Counted from the first letter of the stretch, positions 1 to 6,310 are shown. The stretch: DNA of 10,556 nucleotides from an uncultured Collinsella sp. (GCA_959599635.1 CAUGJN010000055.1:1-10556), one strand, 5' to 3'. Notes: generated by a model not told the origin, from the letters alone. Translations and numbers: made by a program.

Positions 1-2
1 TT

Positions 3-791
3 GCCGAGCAGGTTCCCGTGCAGACTATGGCGATGCTTTTGGCTTCGAAAGCGCTTATCGCACTGGTCACGGGCTTTATCGTAGATGCCGCCATTCGCGG
101 TCTGCGTCGCAACGCCCGCGCGCATGCGGCGATTCGTCGTACCGTGTTGGGGACCACTGTCAATCCGGCGCACGTTAACTGCGCGCATGACGACCACAGC
201 GGCGGTGACATCATCGACGAGGTGGCCGAGGCGGGCGTGAGCGCCGACCACATCCACGAGTTGTGCGAGCGCGACCATTGCGGTTGTGATGAAGACGAGG
301 ACGAGCACGAACACGGACATGGCCACGATCACGGTCATGAGGGCGAATATGAACACCATGATGGTCACGGTCACTCCCATTCCCACGAAGGGACGCCTGT
401 CCTGTCGATTATCCGCAGCACCATCTCCCACACCGTGCAGGTATCGGTATTCATTTTCCTGGTGACGCTGATTCTGGTTGCCGTGCTCGAGACGTTCGGC
501 GAGTCCGCAATCGAGCAGTTCCTGCGCGGCAACGAGACGCTTGCGGTCCTGGGCTCGGCACTCGTCGGCCTGATCCCCAACTGCTCGGCCAGCGTCGTCA
601 TCACGCAACTGTACCTGGAAGGCGCGCTGCAGCTGGCCCCGATGCTCGCCGGCACGCTCATTTCCGCCGGCGTGGGTTATCTGGTGCTGTTCCGCACCAA
701 CCGCAGCGCCCGCGAAAATGCCGTGTTCCTGATTATGATGTACGTCATCGGCGCGGGCTGGGGTCTCATCCTTTCCGCCTTTGGCCTCTAA
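3..791 (+). CDS. ArsP_2-family (putative manganese/heavy-metal) membrane exporter, 5' end outside window
   Basis: The reading frame is open to the left edge, so the gene is 5'-truncated and only about 262 C-terminal codons are seen. The order is: a membrane helix at the start (ASKALIALVTGFIVD), a hydrophilic loop with scattered Cys and His, a histidine/acid-rich block (285-392), a helix near 430-495, and two or three helices at the C-terminus. The stretch GLIPNCSASVVITQLYLEG followed by AGTLISAGVGYLVLFR matches what I know of the 10-TM ArsP_2 (formerly DUF2899) family, often annotated as putative manganese transporter or arsenic efflux protein. It probably sits in the cytoplasmic membrane and exports a divalent metal; the substrate is not shown by sequence. 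It ends in TAA and converges with the yaiI-like gene. The family call is fairly firm, the metal is not. Confidence 0.8.
   Translation, partial: AEQVPVQTMAMLLASKALIALVTGFIVDAAIRGLRRNARAHAAIRRTVLGTTVNPAHVNCAHDDHSGGDIIDEVAEAGVSADHIHELCERDHCGCDEDEDEHEHGHGHDHGHEGEYEHHDGHGHSHSHEGTPVLSIIRSTISHTVQVSVFIFLVTLILVAVLETFGESAIEQFLRGNETLAVLGSALVGLIPNCSASVVITQLYLEGALQLAPMLAGTLISAGVGYLVLFRTNRSARENAVFLIMMYVIGAGWGLILSAFGL
285..392 (+). other. Histidine-rich metal-binding loop within the exporter
   Basis: These 36 codons encode 12 histidines plus about as many Asp/Glu, mostly as alternating EH, GH, DH and SH pairs. Cysteines flank the block upstream (LCERDHCGC). Such loops between membrane helices in cation transporters bind Zn, Ni, Co or Mn and may act as a sensor or buffer. 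The block sits between the first visible helix and the next predicted helix. Confidence 0.75.
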
Positions 792-842
792 GTAGATGTT
801 TGGGATAGGCCGTAAAAACTGGGGTATACCGTAAAATCTACC
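792..842 (+). repeat. Degenerate palindromic repeat copy, with an internal 19-bp imperfect tandem repeat
   Basis: The segment begins GTAGAT (792-797) and ends ATCTAC (836-841), so its ends are inverted repeats. Inside, two adjacent 19-bp units (802-820 and 821-839) match at 15 of 19 positions and share CCGTAAAA. Its left half (GTAGATGTTTGGGA) closely resembles the minus strand of the better palindrome at 886-922 (GTAGATTTTTGGGA). I read it as a decayed copy of the same repeat in the opposite orientation. It starts immediately after the exporter's stop codon and may also help end its transcript, though no T-run follows. Confidence 0.5.
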
Positions 843-885
843 GCCATGACTTGGGCGTTGGATGCGCGTCAATCGCCAAAACAAA

Positions 886-922
886 AAGGTAGATTTCCGG
901 ACATGTCCCAAAAATCTACCTT
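886..922 (-). terminator. 11-bp perfect hairpin with T-tract: terminator of yaiI-like gene, probably a repeat-element copy
   Basis: Arms AAGGTAGATTT (886-896) and AAATCTACCTT (912-922) pair perfectly. The 15-nt loop holds a second palindrome, GGACATGTCC (899-908). On the minus strand the hairpin begins 2 nt after the yaiI-like stop codon and is followed by a T-rich run (TTTTTGTTTT, overlapping the arm end), as in a Rho-independent terminator. The stem is AT-rich, so it would be a moderate terminator. The relation to 792-842 suggests a dispersed repeat serving as a terminator. Confidence 0.6.
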
Positions 923-924
923 GG

Positions 925-1407
925 TTAGCGCAGCAGCTCGGTGAGGTTGCGTTTAAAGCGGGCGCGGTCTTCGCTGGTAAATGCCGCCGGCCCGCGAGTG
1001 CGTCCGCCGGCGCGGCGCACCTTCTTTTCCTCGTGGCGAATAAACAGCTGCATGTCGATGGTTGCTTTGTCGTAGACGCGCCCGCGCACACCGATAGCGG
1101 CGGCATCGCGCCCGAGCACCATGCTCGCCAAGCCAATGTCCTGCGTCACGACCACGTCGCCCGCCTGCAGGCGTTCGACAATGGCAAAGTCGGCGCTGTC
1201 GGCGCCCACGCTCACGTCGAGCGTCGTGACCCAAAAGCCGCGTCGCGCGTGCTCGGCATCGCGCGGGTCGTCGCGGCGAATGTGCCGTTCCAGGTTTTGC
1301 GTGCTGTTGCCGGCGATAACAACGGCAACGCCCGCCCGCCGCGCGCAGTCAATCGACTCGCGCGTGACCGGGCAGGCGTCTGCATCAATAAAGAGCGTTC
1401 GTGGCAT
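925..1407 (-). CDS. yaiI: YaiI/YqxD family (UPF0178, DUF188) protein, PIN-like fold
   Basis: The 160-residue product has the family's normal length and signatures: DADACPV at residues 8-14, an acidic GADSADFAIV segment at 68-77, GDVVVTQDIGLA at 83-94, an IDMQLFIRHEEKKVRRAGG segment near 117-135, and GP..F near 139-143. DUF188 proteins are PIN-like in fold and keep acidic residues that could bind metal, so a nuclease-type role is possible; the true function of the family is unknown. It is probably cytoplasmic. The ATG directly abuts the stop codon of the upstream hdeD-like gene, which points to one transcript and likely translational coupling. No strong separate ribosome site is visible. Family assignment is secure. 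Confidence 0.9.
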   Translation of the reverse strand: MPRTLFIDADACPVTRESIDCARRAGVAVVIAGNSTQNLERHIRRDDPRDAEHARRGFWVTTLDVSVGADSADFAIVERLQAGDVVVTQDIGLASMVLGRDAAAIGVRGRVYDKATIDMQLFIRHEEKKVRRAGGRTRGPAAFTSEDRARFKRNLTELLR

Positions 1408-2010
1408 CTAGCGCACCAGTTTGCCAAATTGAATAGCGCGAACAATCAGCGTTACGCCAAACACCAGCAGCGCGGCGCCGCTAAAGATGACGAGCATCTT
1501 GGCCGACCACAGCGGATAGATAAACACGAACATGCCGGCGATGATGGAAAGTGCGCCGCTCAGGATGGCGAGGGCGCGGTTGGACGAAAGCTCGGACTCC
1601 AGAATGGACATGACACCTTCGACAATCCAGCCAAAGCCGGCCACGATAACCACCATCGTGGTGAGCGTCGCGGTCGAGAAGGCCTGGTTGCGCAGGATTA
1701 TGACGCCGCCCAAGATAATGAGTAGGTTGGAGATGATGCTCGTCACGCGCCAGCCGGTGGGCAGCAGCGGCTCAAAAATGGCAGTGAACAGTCTGATGGC
1801 AGCAGTGATTACAAAGTAAAAACCCAGGACGGTCGTCAAAAAGACGAGGGACTTGGCGGGTGCAAAAAGCAGCGAGATACCAGCAATGAGTGCTAAGACG
1901 CCCGTGATGGCGTAGATCCAGCGTACGGCCTTGACGGCTTTGCCCGCCATGCTTTTCTCGTCAAATCCAAACTGGCTCGATTTTTGGTCATCGTTCTTAG
2001 AGATGCCCAT
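1408..2010 (-). CDS. HdeD family (DUF308) six-helix membrane protein
   Basis: The 200-residue product has a charged 25-residue cytoplasmic tail and then about six hydrophobic helices near residues 31-50, 54-79, 90-108, 117-137, 145-166 and 171-192. Helix spacing and the repeated small-residue GG/AG motifs fit DUF308/HdeD membrane proteins. In E. coli HdeD is linked to acid resistance at high cell density, but most homologues have no assigned role. The start is supported by AAGGAGA (2015-2021) 4 nt before the ATG. It forms the first gene of a leftward pair with the yaiI-like gene. It is divergent from the nitroreductase, with a 235-nt shared upstream region. The specific function is unknown. 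Confidence 0.85.
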   Translation of the reverse strand: MGISKNDDQKSSQFGFDEKSMAGKAVKAVRWIYAITGVLALIAGISLLFAPAKSLVFLTTVLGFYFVITAAIRLFTAIFEPLLPTGWRVTSIISNLLIILGGVIILRNQAFSTATLTTMVVIVAGFGWIVEGVMSILESELSSNRALAILSGALSIIAGMFVFIYPLWSAKMLVIFSGAALLVFGVTLIVRAIQFGKLVR

Positions 2011-2245
2011 AATGTCTCCTTTCCGTGCGGCGTAAGCCTTGATCGTTACAACCAGTATCGCTTAAAGGCGCTGGCGTATGGGTCGGGGAGGGCGAAACGT
2101 AACCCAAAGGTCCCGAATTGTTTCCGTTGTTCCCCACGTCGCGATTTTCTATTCAACAGGTGTAGAACATTGCAGCCCTGTTCGTTATTGCCTACGTTTT
2201 AGGTTAGATTTTCCTAAAGACAATTGGCTTGAATTGGGGGTCCCT
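2011..2245. other. Divergent intergenic region between hdeD-like and nitroreductase genes
   Basis: This 235-nt gap must hold both promoters. I see the ribosome site of the hdeD-like gene at the left and the iron-box-like palindrome at the right (2199-2217). I could not pick convincing -35/-10 pairs for either gene: TTGCAG (2170-2175) with TACGTT (2193-2198) at 17-nt spacing is only a weak candidate for the rightward promoter. An open frame runs through part of it in phase with the nitroreductase, but its residues do not resemble the family, so I treat it as non-coding. Confidence 0.6.
2199..2217 (+). promoter_or_regulatory. DtxR/IdeR-type metal-regulator box
   Basis: The 19-mer TTAGGTTAGATTTTCCTAA matches the actinobacterial DtxR/IdeR consensus TTAGGTTAGGCTAACCTAA at 15 of 19 positions, by direct comparison. 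Both outer half-sites are intact (TTAGG and CCTAA), and the match extends through TTAGGTTAG on the left. It ends 28 nt before the nitroreductase start, where a repressor would overlap the promoter or early transcript. This suggests iron- (or manganese-) dependent repression of the nitroreductase gene. No regulator gene is in the window. Confidence 0.6.
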
Positions 2246-2917
2246 ATGAACGAAGCAGTTCCCGCAGCGCCGGTAAGCGCAGAATCGATGGCAAAGCAGG
2301 GCTGCGAAAAGCTCGGTCTGGAAGCGTTTGATGCGCTGGTCCGTCGTGCCCGTACGTGCCGTCGCTTTGACGAGTCCATGCGCGTGCCGCGCGAGTTTTT
2401 GCTCGAGCTGGCGGAACTGGCGCACCTGGCTCCCTGCGGTGCCAATGCTCAGCGTCTGCGTTTTCATGTGGTAAGCGGTGCAGAGGACTGCGCGCGTGTA
2501 TTTGACGAGCTTGCATGGGCCGGTGCGCTCAAGGATTGGCCGGGTCCTGCCGAGGGCGAGCGCCCGACCGGCTACATCGCGATTCTGGCTGAGCGCGCCG
2601 TTCCGGGCAAGCCTGCCGCTCCCATTACCGAGGTCGACACGGGCATTGCCGCGCAGACGATGATGCTCGCCGCCCGCAGCGCTACGCCCGAGGTGGCAGC
2701 CTGCATGTTCAAGGCCTTTACGCCCCATGCGATCGATGCCATGGGGCTCGATAACGACGAGTATGAGCTCAAGCTGATCATGGCCTTTGGCGTTCCGGCC
2801 GAGATACAGGTGATCGATGCGATCGATTCCAACCCCGATGGCTCCATCAATTATTGGCGCGACGAGGCACAGGTGCACCACGTACCCAAGCGTTCGCTCG
2901 CCGACGTGCTGGTGTAG
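2246..2917 (+). CDS. Nitroreductase family protein (FMN-dependent)
   Basis: The 223-residue product carries the marks of a compact nitroreductase: an FMN-phosphate-binding arginine motif ARTCRRFD (residues 35-42), LAPCGANAQ (61-69), the DTGIAAQTMMLAA helix (131-143), a GVP loop (182-184), and the closing YWRDEAQVHHVPKR (203-216) common in clostridial and coriobacterial members. These flavoenzymes use NAD(P)H to reduce nitro groups, quinones or related compounds; the natural substrate is unknown. I chose the ATG at 2246 because GGGGG lies 5 nt upstream and homology starts soon after; the frame is open further upstream without family-like sequence. The iron-type box just upstream suggests metal-responsive expression. 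The two phosphatase genes follow on the same strand, 83 nt away. Confidence 0.9.
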   Translation: MNEAVPAAPVSAESMAKQGCEKLGLEAFDALVRRARTCRRFDESMRVPREFLLELAELAHLAPCGANAQRLRFHVVSGAEDCARVFDELAWAGALKDWPGPAEGERPTGYIAILAERAVPGKPAAPITEVDTGIAAQTMMLAARSATPEVAACMFKAFTPHAIDAMGLDNDEYELKLIMAFGVPAEIQVIDAIDSNPDGSINYWRDEAQVHHVPKRSLADVLV

Positions 2918-2952
2918 CTGAGCGTCGTTGCGGTGTAATCCGGCGGCAAAAT

Positions 2953-2983
2953 CACCACAAAGGCTCCTGTCCCCTTTGTGGTG
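2953..2983. repeat. 11-bp perfect palindrome with GGGACA core, between nitroreductase and first phosphatase
   Basis: Arms CACCACAAAGG (2953-2963) and CCTTTGTGGTG (2973-2983) pair perfectly around a 9-nt loop. On the minus strand GGGACAGG begins at the end of the first arm, comparable with the GGGACATG in the palindrome at 886-922. There is no T-run on the plus strand, so it is a poor terminator for the nitroreductase; on the minus strand ATTTT follows. It ends 17 nt before the start of the next gene. I read it as a REP-like intergenic palindrome that could stabilise or partly end the transcript. Confidence 0.6.
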
Positions 2984-2988
2984 GTACG

Positions 2989-2997
2989 AGGGGAGGG
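2989..2997 (+). promoter_or_regulatory. Ribosome binding site that fixes a GTG start
   Basis: The purine run AGGGGAGGG lies 3-7 nt before the GTG at 3001. The frame is open further upstream, back into the nitroreductase gene, but homology to histidine phosphatases begins exactly at this GTG (VADLYLVRHG), so the run decides the start. Confidence 0.7.
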
Positions 2998-3000
2998 TGT

Positions 3001-3543
3001 GTGGCAGATCTGTATTTGGTGCGGCATGGGCAGACTGAGCTCAATGTGCAGAGCATTTTGCAGGGCTGGCACGATTCGCCGCTTACGGCGCACGGGCGCG
3101 AGCAGGCGCTGACGGCGCGTACGGCGTTTGCGGCGCGTGGCGTGGCCTTTGATCATGTGTATTCCTCGCCGTTGGGCCGGGCGCGGCATACGGCCGAGCT
3201 TATCGTTGGCGAGGGCCGTTCCATTGAGCTGGTCGATGACCTGCGTGAGTGGCATTTTGGCTCGCTGGAGGGCACATCAAATCGCGAGATGCCGCCGCAG
3301 CCCTGGGGCGATTATCCGGTGGCCTTTGGCGGCGAGTCGGAAGTGCAGCTTCAGTCGCGCATGGTCGCGGCGCTGTCCCGTATTATGGCCCGGCCGCAGC
3401 ACGACTGCGTGCTGGCGGTTTCCCACGGCTCAGCCTGCCAGGAGTTTCTTGAGTATGTGACTGGCGGGGGAGAGCTACCCGACAACGGTGCCGTGCTTCA
3501 TTTTGGCTATTGCGACGGGGCGTTTTCGCTCTTGGGTTGGTAA
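3001..3543 (+). CDS. Histidine phosphatase family protein (phosphoglycerate-mutase-like), first of a tandem pair
   Basis: The 180-residue product starts at GTG and holds the complete catalytic set of the histidine phosphatase superfamily: LVRHGQT with nucleophile His9, the Arg in YSSPLGRARHTAE (Arg60), the acid in LREWHFGSLEG (Glu83), and the second histidine in VSHGS (His142). Members include cofactor-dependent phosphoglycerate mutase, alpha-ribazole phosphatase and the PspA-type phosphoserine phosphatase. At this length a small-molecule phosphatase is more likely than a glycolytic mutase. It is cytoplasmic. The second copy follows after 17 nt, and the two are clearly paralogous along their length. 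The substrate cannot be read from sequence. Confidence 0.85.
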   Translation: MADLYLVRHGQTELNVQSILQGWHDSPLTAHGREQALTARTAFAARGVAFDHVYSSPLGRARHTAELIVGEGRSIELVDDLREWHFGSLEGTSNREMPPQPWGDYPVAFGGESEVQLQSRMVAALSRIMARPQHDCVLAVSHGSACQEFLEYVTGGGELPDNGAVLHFGYCDGAFSLLGW

Positions 3544-3560
3544 CGAACGAAAGGACCCCT

Positions 3561-4196
3561 ATGAATAAAGATCTGTATCTGGTCCGTCATGGACAGACGA
3601 TATTCAACCTTAAGCGTATCATTCAGGGGTGGAGTGACTCGCCGCTTACGCAGCTGGGTTGCGACCAGGCGGCGCGCGCCGGCATGTTTTTACGTGCGCG
3701 CGGCATTGAGCCCGATCATGCCTACACCTCTACGCTTCATCGCACCGAGCAGACTATCGCCAACTTGTGGCCGGGCTTGGCGTACGAGCGCCTGGACGGC
3801 CTGCGTGAGTGGTTCTTTGGCGACTTTGAGGCCGAGCGCGTGATGCTTATGCCCGAGCGCCCGTGGCGCGACTTCTATCGGCAGTTTGGCGGCGAGGGCC
3901 AGATCCAGGTGCGCACGCGCATGGTGGCGACGCTGACCGATCTTATGCAGCGTCCGGACCATACGTGCGTGCTCGCGGTAAGTCATGGCTCAGCTATCAA
4001 GGAGTTTTTGGACCACGTGCGGGGCGCGGCGGCCGACGAGCGCGAACGCGTGCCGGGCAACTGCTCAGTGCTGCATTTTGCGTTTGACGATGCGGCCGAT
4101 ACGTTTGAACTGGTCGAAGTCTTTACGCAGGAAGACTACGCGCGCGAGCTGGGGCTAGAGCCGCTCGTGGCGGCGGCAGGTCCGCAGCGTGGATAA
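3561..4196 (+). CDS. Histidine phosphatase family protein, second of the tandem pair
   Basis: The 211-residue product has LVRHGQT (His10), the acid in LREWFFGDFEAE (Glu83) and VSHGSAIKEFL (His142), all at almost the same positions as in its upstream neighbour. Shared blocks include QGW.DSPLT, LREW.FG and CVLAVSHGSA, so the pair arose by tandem duplication. It differs by a longer C-terminal tail (about residues 181-211) of unknown role. The arginine that aligns with Arg60 of the neighbour lies in the segment TSTLHRTEQT (Arg61). The ATG is chosen for AAAGGA at 3550-3555, 5 nt upstream; the frame is open further upstream, but that part overlaps the end of the first gene. The operon ends at the terminator at 4245-4290. 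Substrate unknown. Confidence 0.87.
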   Translation: MNKDLYLVRHGQTIFNLKRIIQGWSDSPLTQLGCDQAARAGMFLRARGIEPDHAYTSTLHRTEQTIANLWPGLAYERLDGLREWFFGDFEAERVMLMPERPWRDFYRQFGGEGQIQVRTRMVATLTDLMQRPDHTCVLAVSHGSAIKEFLDHVRGAAADERERVPGNCSVLHFAFDDAADTFELVEVFTQEDYARELGLEPLVAAAGPQRG

Positions 4197-4244
4197 CGCT
4201 GACGTTGCGGCCCGGTTTACCGGCGTAATTGTTTGATGCGAAAA

Positions 4245-4290
4245 GGGCGGAGGTGCATGCGTTTGCTGCATCTCCGCCCCTTGTTTGTTT
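4245..4290 (+). terminator. Strong bidirectional terminator between convergent operons
   Basis: Arms 4245-4257 (GGGCGGAGGTGCA) and 4267-4279 (TGCATCTCCGCCC) form a 13-bp stem with a single G-T pair and a 9-nt loop. CTTGTTTGTTT follows on the plus strand and TTTT on the minus strand. It sits between the second phosphatase gene and the convergent DUF1015-like gene, so it can serve both. Confidence 0.85.
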
Positions 4291-4325
4291 GGATGCTGGG
4301 TTTTCCAGCTTAGCGTTTGAGTTCG

Positions 4326-5015
4326 CTAGAACCGTGAGACCTGGTGAGTGAGCAGACCCGTCGGAACCTGCGGCGCGCTGCCGCTGACCTGCGCGGCGGG
4401 GAACAGCACGGCTACAGCAAAGTTGAACGGCTCTTTGCCAGAGTAGGCGCCGGCAGCGCGGGCCTCGTCGGCCAGAATCTGCGATGCCCCAGCCAGTGCG
4501 GCGACATAGGCGGAGTCACCGGCGAACACCGGGTCGGGCGCCTGATCGAGCATGGCACGGATGGCGGCAACGGCGTCCTCGCGCTTGACCTCCCACACGC
4601 GATGTGTGACGCCCGCGGGATCGGTGACGGCGTAGAGCGATGCGCCCTCTTTGGCAGCGCTCAAAATGATATCCATGACGGGCGACGCCTCGTAGGCGAG
4701 CGACACGGGGCGCGGCTGCACCTTGAGCTCGGCGATCGCGCGCGCGGTGGCGAGTGCGTCGATGCTCTCGGCGGCAGCCTCGTCGCCGCCCGTCAGCACG
4801 TTAACCGGGCAAATCGCCACGACACCCGTCACGCGTCCCGGCTCACCCGAGCATTCGTACACGTAATACGCCGCGCCTGGATCCTTGAGCATCAGACCAT
4901 CGGCAATGGCTCCGCGCAGAGCATCGTTGCCGCTCAGGATGCTGCCCATTGCAGGCAGTGCCTCGAGCACGCGGTCCTGAGCCGGGCGGATGCAGGGAAA
5001 CGGAAGTGCTTTCAT
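4326..5015 (-). CDS. Shortened, degenerate DUF1015 family protein
   Basis: The 229-residue product begins like DUF1015 proteins (LPFPCIRPA...ALP) and keeps the middle landmarks: AYYVYECSGEPGRVTGVVAI (residues 49-68), the TDPAGVTHRVWEV strand (131-143), and GKEPFNFAVAVLFPAAQV (193-210), which lines up with the typical GDEEFNYFLSVLFPHNQL. Typical members are about 400 residues. This one lacks roughly 50 residues near the N-terminus and everything after about residue 215. The family's ADGHHR motif is replaced by AGDSAY (165-170), and the conserved HE...E region in the middle is also absent. DUF1015 genes are often next to serC-serA in anaerobes, and their role is unresolved. The gene lies 40 nt downstream of the M20 gene, probably in one transcript; AGGA lies about 10 nt before the ATG. 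It may have lost any catalytic activity. Confidence 0.75.
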   Translation of the reverse strand: MKALPFPCIRPAQDRVLEALPAMGSILSGNDALRGAIADGLMLKDPGAAYYVYECSGEPGRVTGVVAICPVNVLTGGDEAAAESIDALATARAIAELKVQPRPVSLAYEASPVMDIILSAAKEGASLYAVTDPAGVTHRVWEVKREDAVAAIRAMLDQAPDPVFAGDSAYVAALAGASQILADEARAAGAYSGKEPFNFAVAVLFPAAQVSGSAPQVPTGLLTHQVSRF

Positions 5016-5055
5016 GGGGCGGTCCTAACGCACGAGTCGGTTTGTTCGCGGCTTA

Positions 5056-6276
5056 TTATGCCCCAACTTGGCCGCTCGCGTCCCAGAGCACGTTATCGGC
5101 GAGCGCGATGAGCACCTGCTGACAACGAACGATGTCGGCGTGGGGCACATATTCGTTGGGCTTGTGGGCGAGCGCGAGCGAGCCTGGGCCATAGCTCATG
5201 CAGTTACGGTTACCCGTCTTGCCGGCAATGACGGCAGTGTCGGTGTAGCCGGTAAAGAAGCCGACGGTCGTATCCGTGCCCGTTACATCGTCTGCTGCGC
5301 ACTTGAGTGCAGCTAGAAGGGGAGAGACCGGATCGCGCTCGATGGCGGGGCGGTCGCCCGTCACGGTGTAGCTGCCATGGCAACCGGGAACGGTGGCTTC
5401 GGCGACGGCGATGGCATGCTCGACCATATTGATTGCGGCGGCCGTATCGGTCGGCGGGGTCAGGCGCATGTCGACCCAAACTTTGGCGCGGTCGGGTACG
5501 ACGTAGGGGCGATATCCGCCCTCGATTTGGCCAAACGTGATGGTCGAAGGCCCCAGCTCATCGTGCGCGGGCAGCGCCGCAAACGCGCGACGAAGCGAAC
5601 ACACGACCTCGGCCATGGCGGCGACGGCATCCGCGCCTTTCCAAGGCTGGCTCGCATGCGCCGTCACGCCAGCCATTTCAATCTCGAACCACGTGCGACC
5701 CTTGTGCGCCACCTGGATCTGTCCGTCGGTGGGTTCGGTGTCCAGCACCCATTCGCGCGAGCCGACCCAGCCAGCATCGATCGCGGCCTCTGAGCCGCGC
5801 ATGAAGTCTTCCTCGTCGACCGAGCAGATGAGCGAAAAGCCGCGGCGTGGCAGCGCGCCATCCGCCGCCACGCGCTCGAGCGTATGGACCAGTGCGGCAA
5901 TGGCGCAGGCCAGGCCACCCTTCATATCGCAGGCACCGCGGCCATAGAGTTTATCGTCGCGCACAACCGCCCCAAGCGGTGCGATGTCTGCGTCCCAGCC
6001 ATCGCCCAAGGTGACGGTATCCATGTGGCAGATATAGATCAGCCGCGGCTCGTCGCTTTGGCCCGGCACGGTGACTTTAAGGTTGCGGCGCCCGGGGAGC
6101 ACCTCGAGCTCCTCAATCTGCACGGCATCGAGCGCAGGACTATCAAGCTGTGCCAGCTGCTGCTCAATGAGCCTCTTAATGAAGTGCTCAATCTCGCCCT
6201 CATATGTACCGGGGTCCGAGCTGTCAATCTTCACAAGGTCCTGCGCAAGCCGCCAGGCAAAGTCCTCATCAACCAT
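5056..6276 (-). CDS. M20 family metallopeptidase (ArgE/DapE/aminoacylase-like)
   Basis: The product of 406 residues shows the di-zinc M20 layout: HMDTV (His84 ligand, Asp86), DMKGG (Asp117, bridging ligand), VDEEDFMRGSE (Glu155 as general base, Glu156 ligand), LDTEPTD (Asp179/Glu181 region, ligand), the dimerisation/lid domain with GVTAHASQPWKGADA, and a late AHKPNEY with the last histidine ligand. These cytoplasmic enzymes remove acyl groups or split small peptides, such as acetylornithine or succinyl-diaminopimelate; the substrate cannot be assigned. I chose the ATG at 6276, preceded by GTGAGG with 6 nt spacing. An in-frame TTG at 6306 has a perfect AGGAGG upstream but 12 nt away, so a 416-residue form is possible. 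The DUF1015-like gene follows in the same direction. Confidence 0.88.
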   Translation of the reverse strand: MVDEDFAWRLAQDLVKIDSSDPGTYEGEIEHFIKRLIEQQLAQLDSPALDAVQIEELEVLPGRRNLKVTVPGQSDEPRLIYICHMDTVTLGDGWDADIAPLGAVVRDDKLYGRGACDMKGGLACAIAALVHTLERVAADGALPRRGFSLICSVDEEDFMRGSEAAIDAGWVGSREWVLDTEPTDGQIQVAHKGRTWFEIEMAGVTAHASQPWKGADAVAAMAEVVCSLRRAFAALPAHDELGPSTITFGQIEGGYRPYVVPDRAKVWVDMRLTPPTDTAAAINMVEHAIAVAEATVPGCHGSYTVTGDRPAIERDPVSPLLAALKCAADDVTGTDTTVGFFTGYTDTAVIAGKTGNRNCMSYGPGSLALAHKPNEYVPHADIVRCQQVLIALADNVLWDASGQVGA

Positions 6277-6310
6277 ATGCAACCTCACAATCAGTCTGCT
6301 TTCCAAACCG

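Noticed and set aside
862..1725. Long plus-strand open frame of 287 codons over the yaiI-like and hdeD-like genes
   Set aside because: It lies opposite two well-recognised genes, has no family-like motifs and low-complexity composition; it is a mirror of high-GC codon bias.
2078..2245. Upstream extension of the nitroreductase reading frame
   Set aside because: The extra 56 codons do not resemble the family, overlap the iron-box-like site, and a ribosome site precedes the ATG at 2246.
2854..3000. Upstream extension of the first histidine phosphatase, overlapping the nitroreductase
   Set aside because: It would run through the nitroreductase end and the palindrome; homology and the ribosome site both point to the GTG at 3001.
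4295..4309. Hairpin GCTGG/CCAGC between the DUF1015-like stop and the main terminator
   Set aside because: Only 5 bp, no T-run, next to a far stronger terminator; likely chance.
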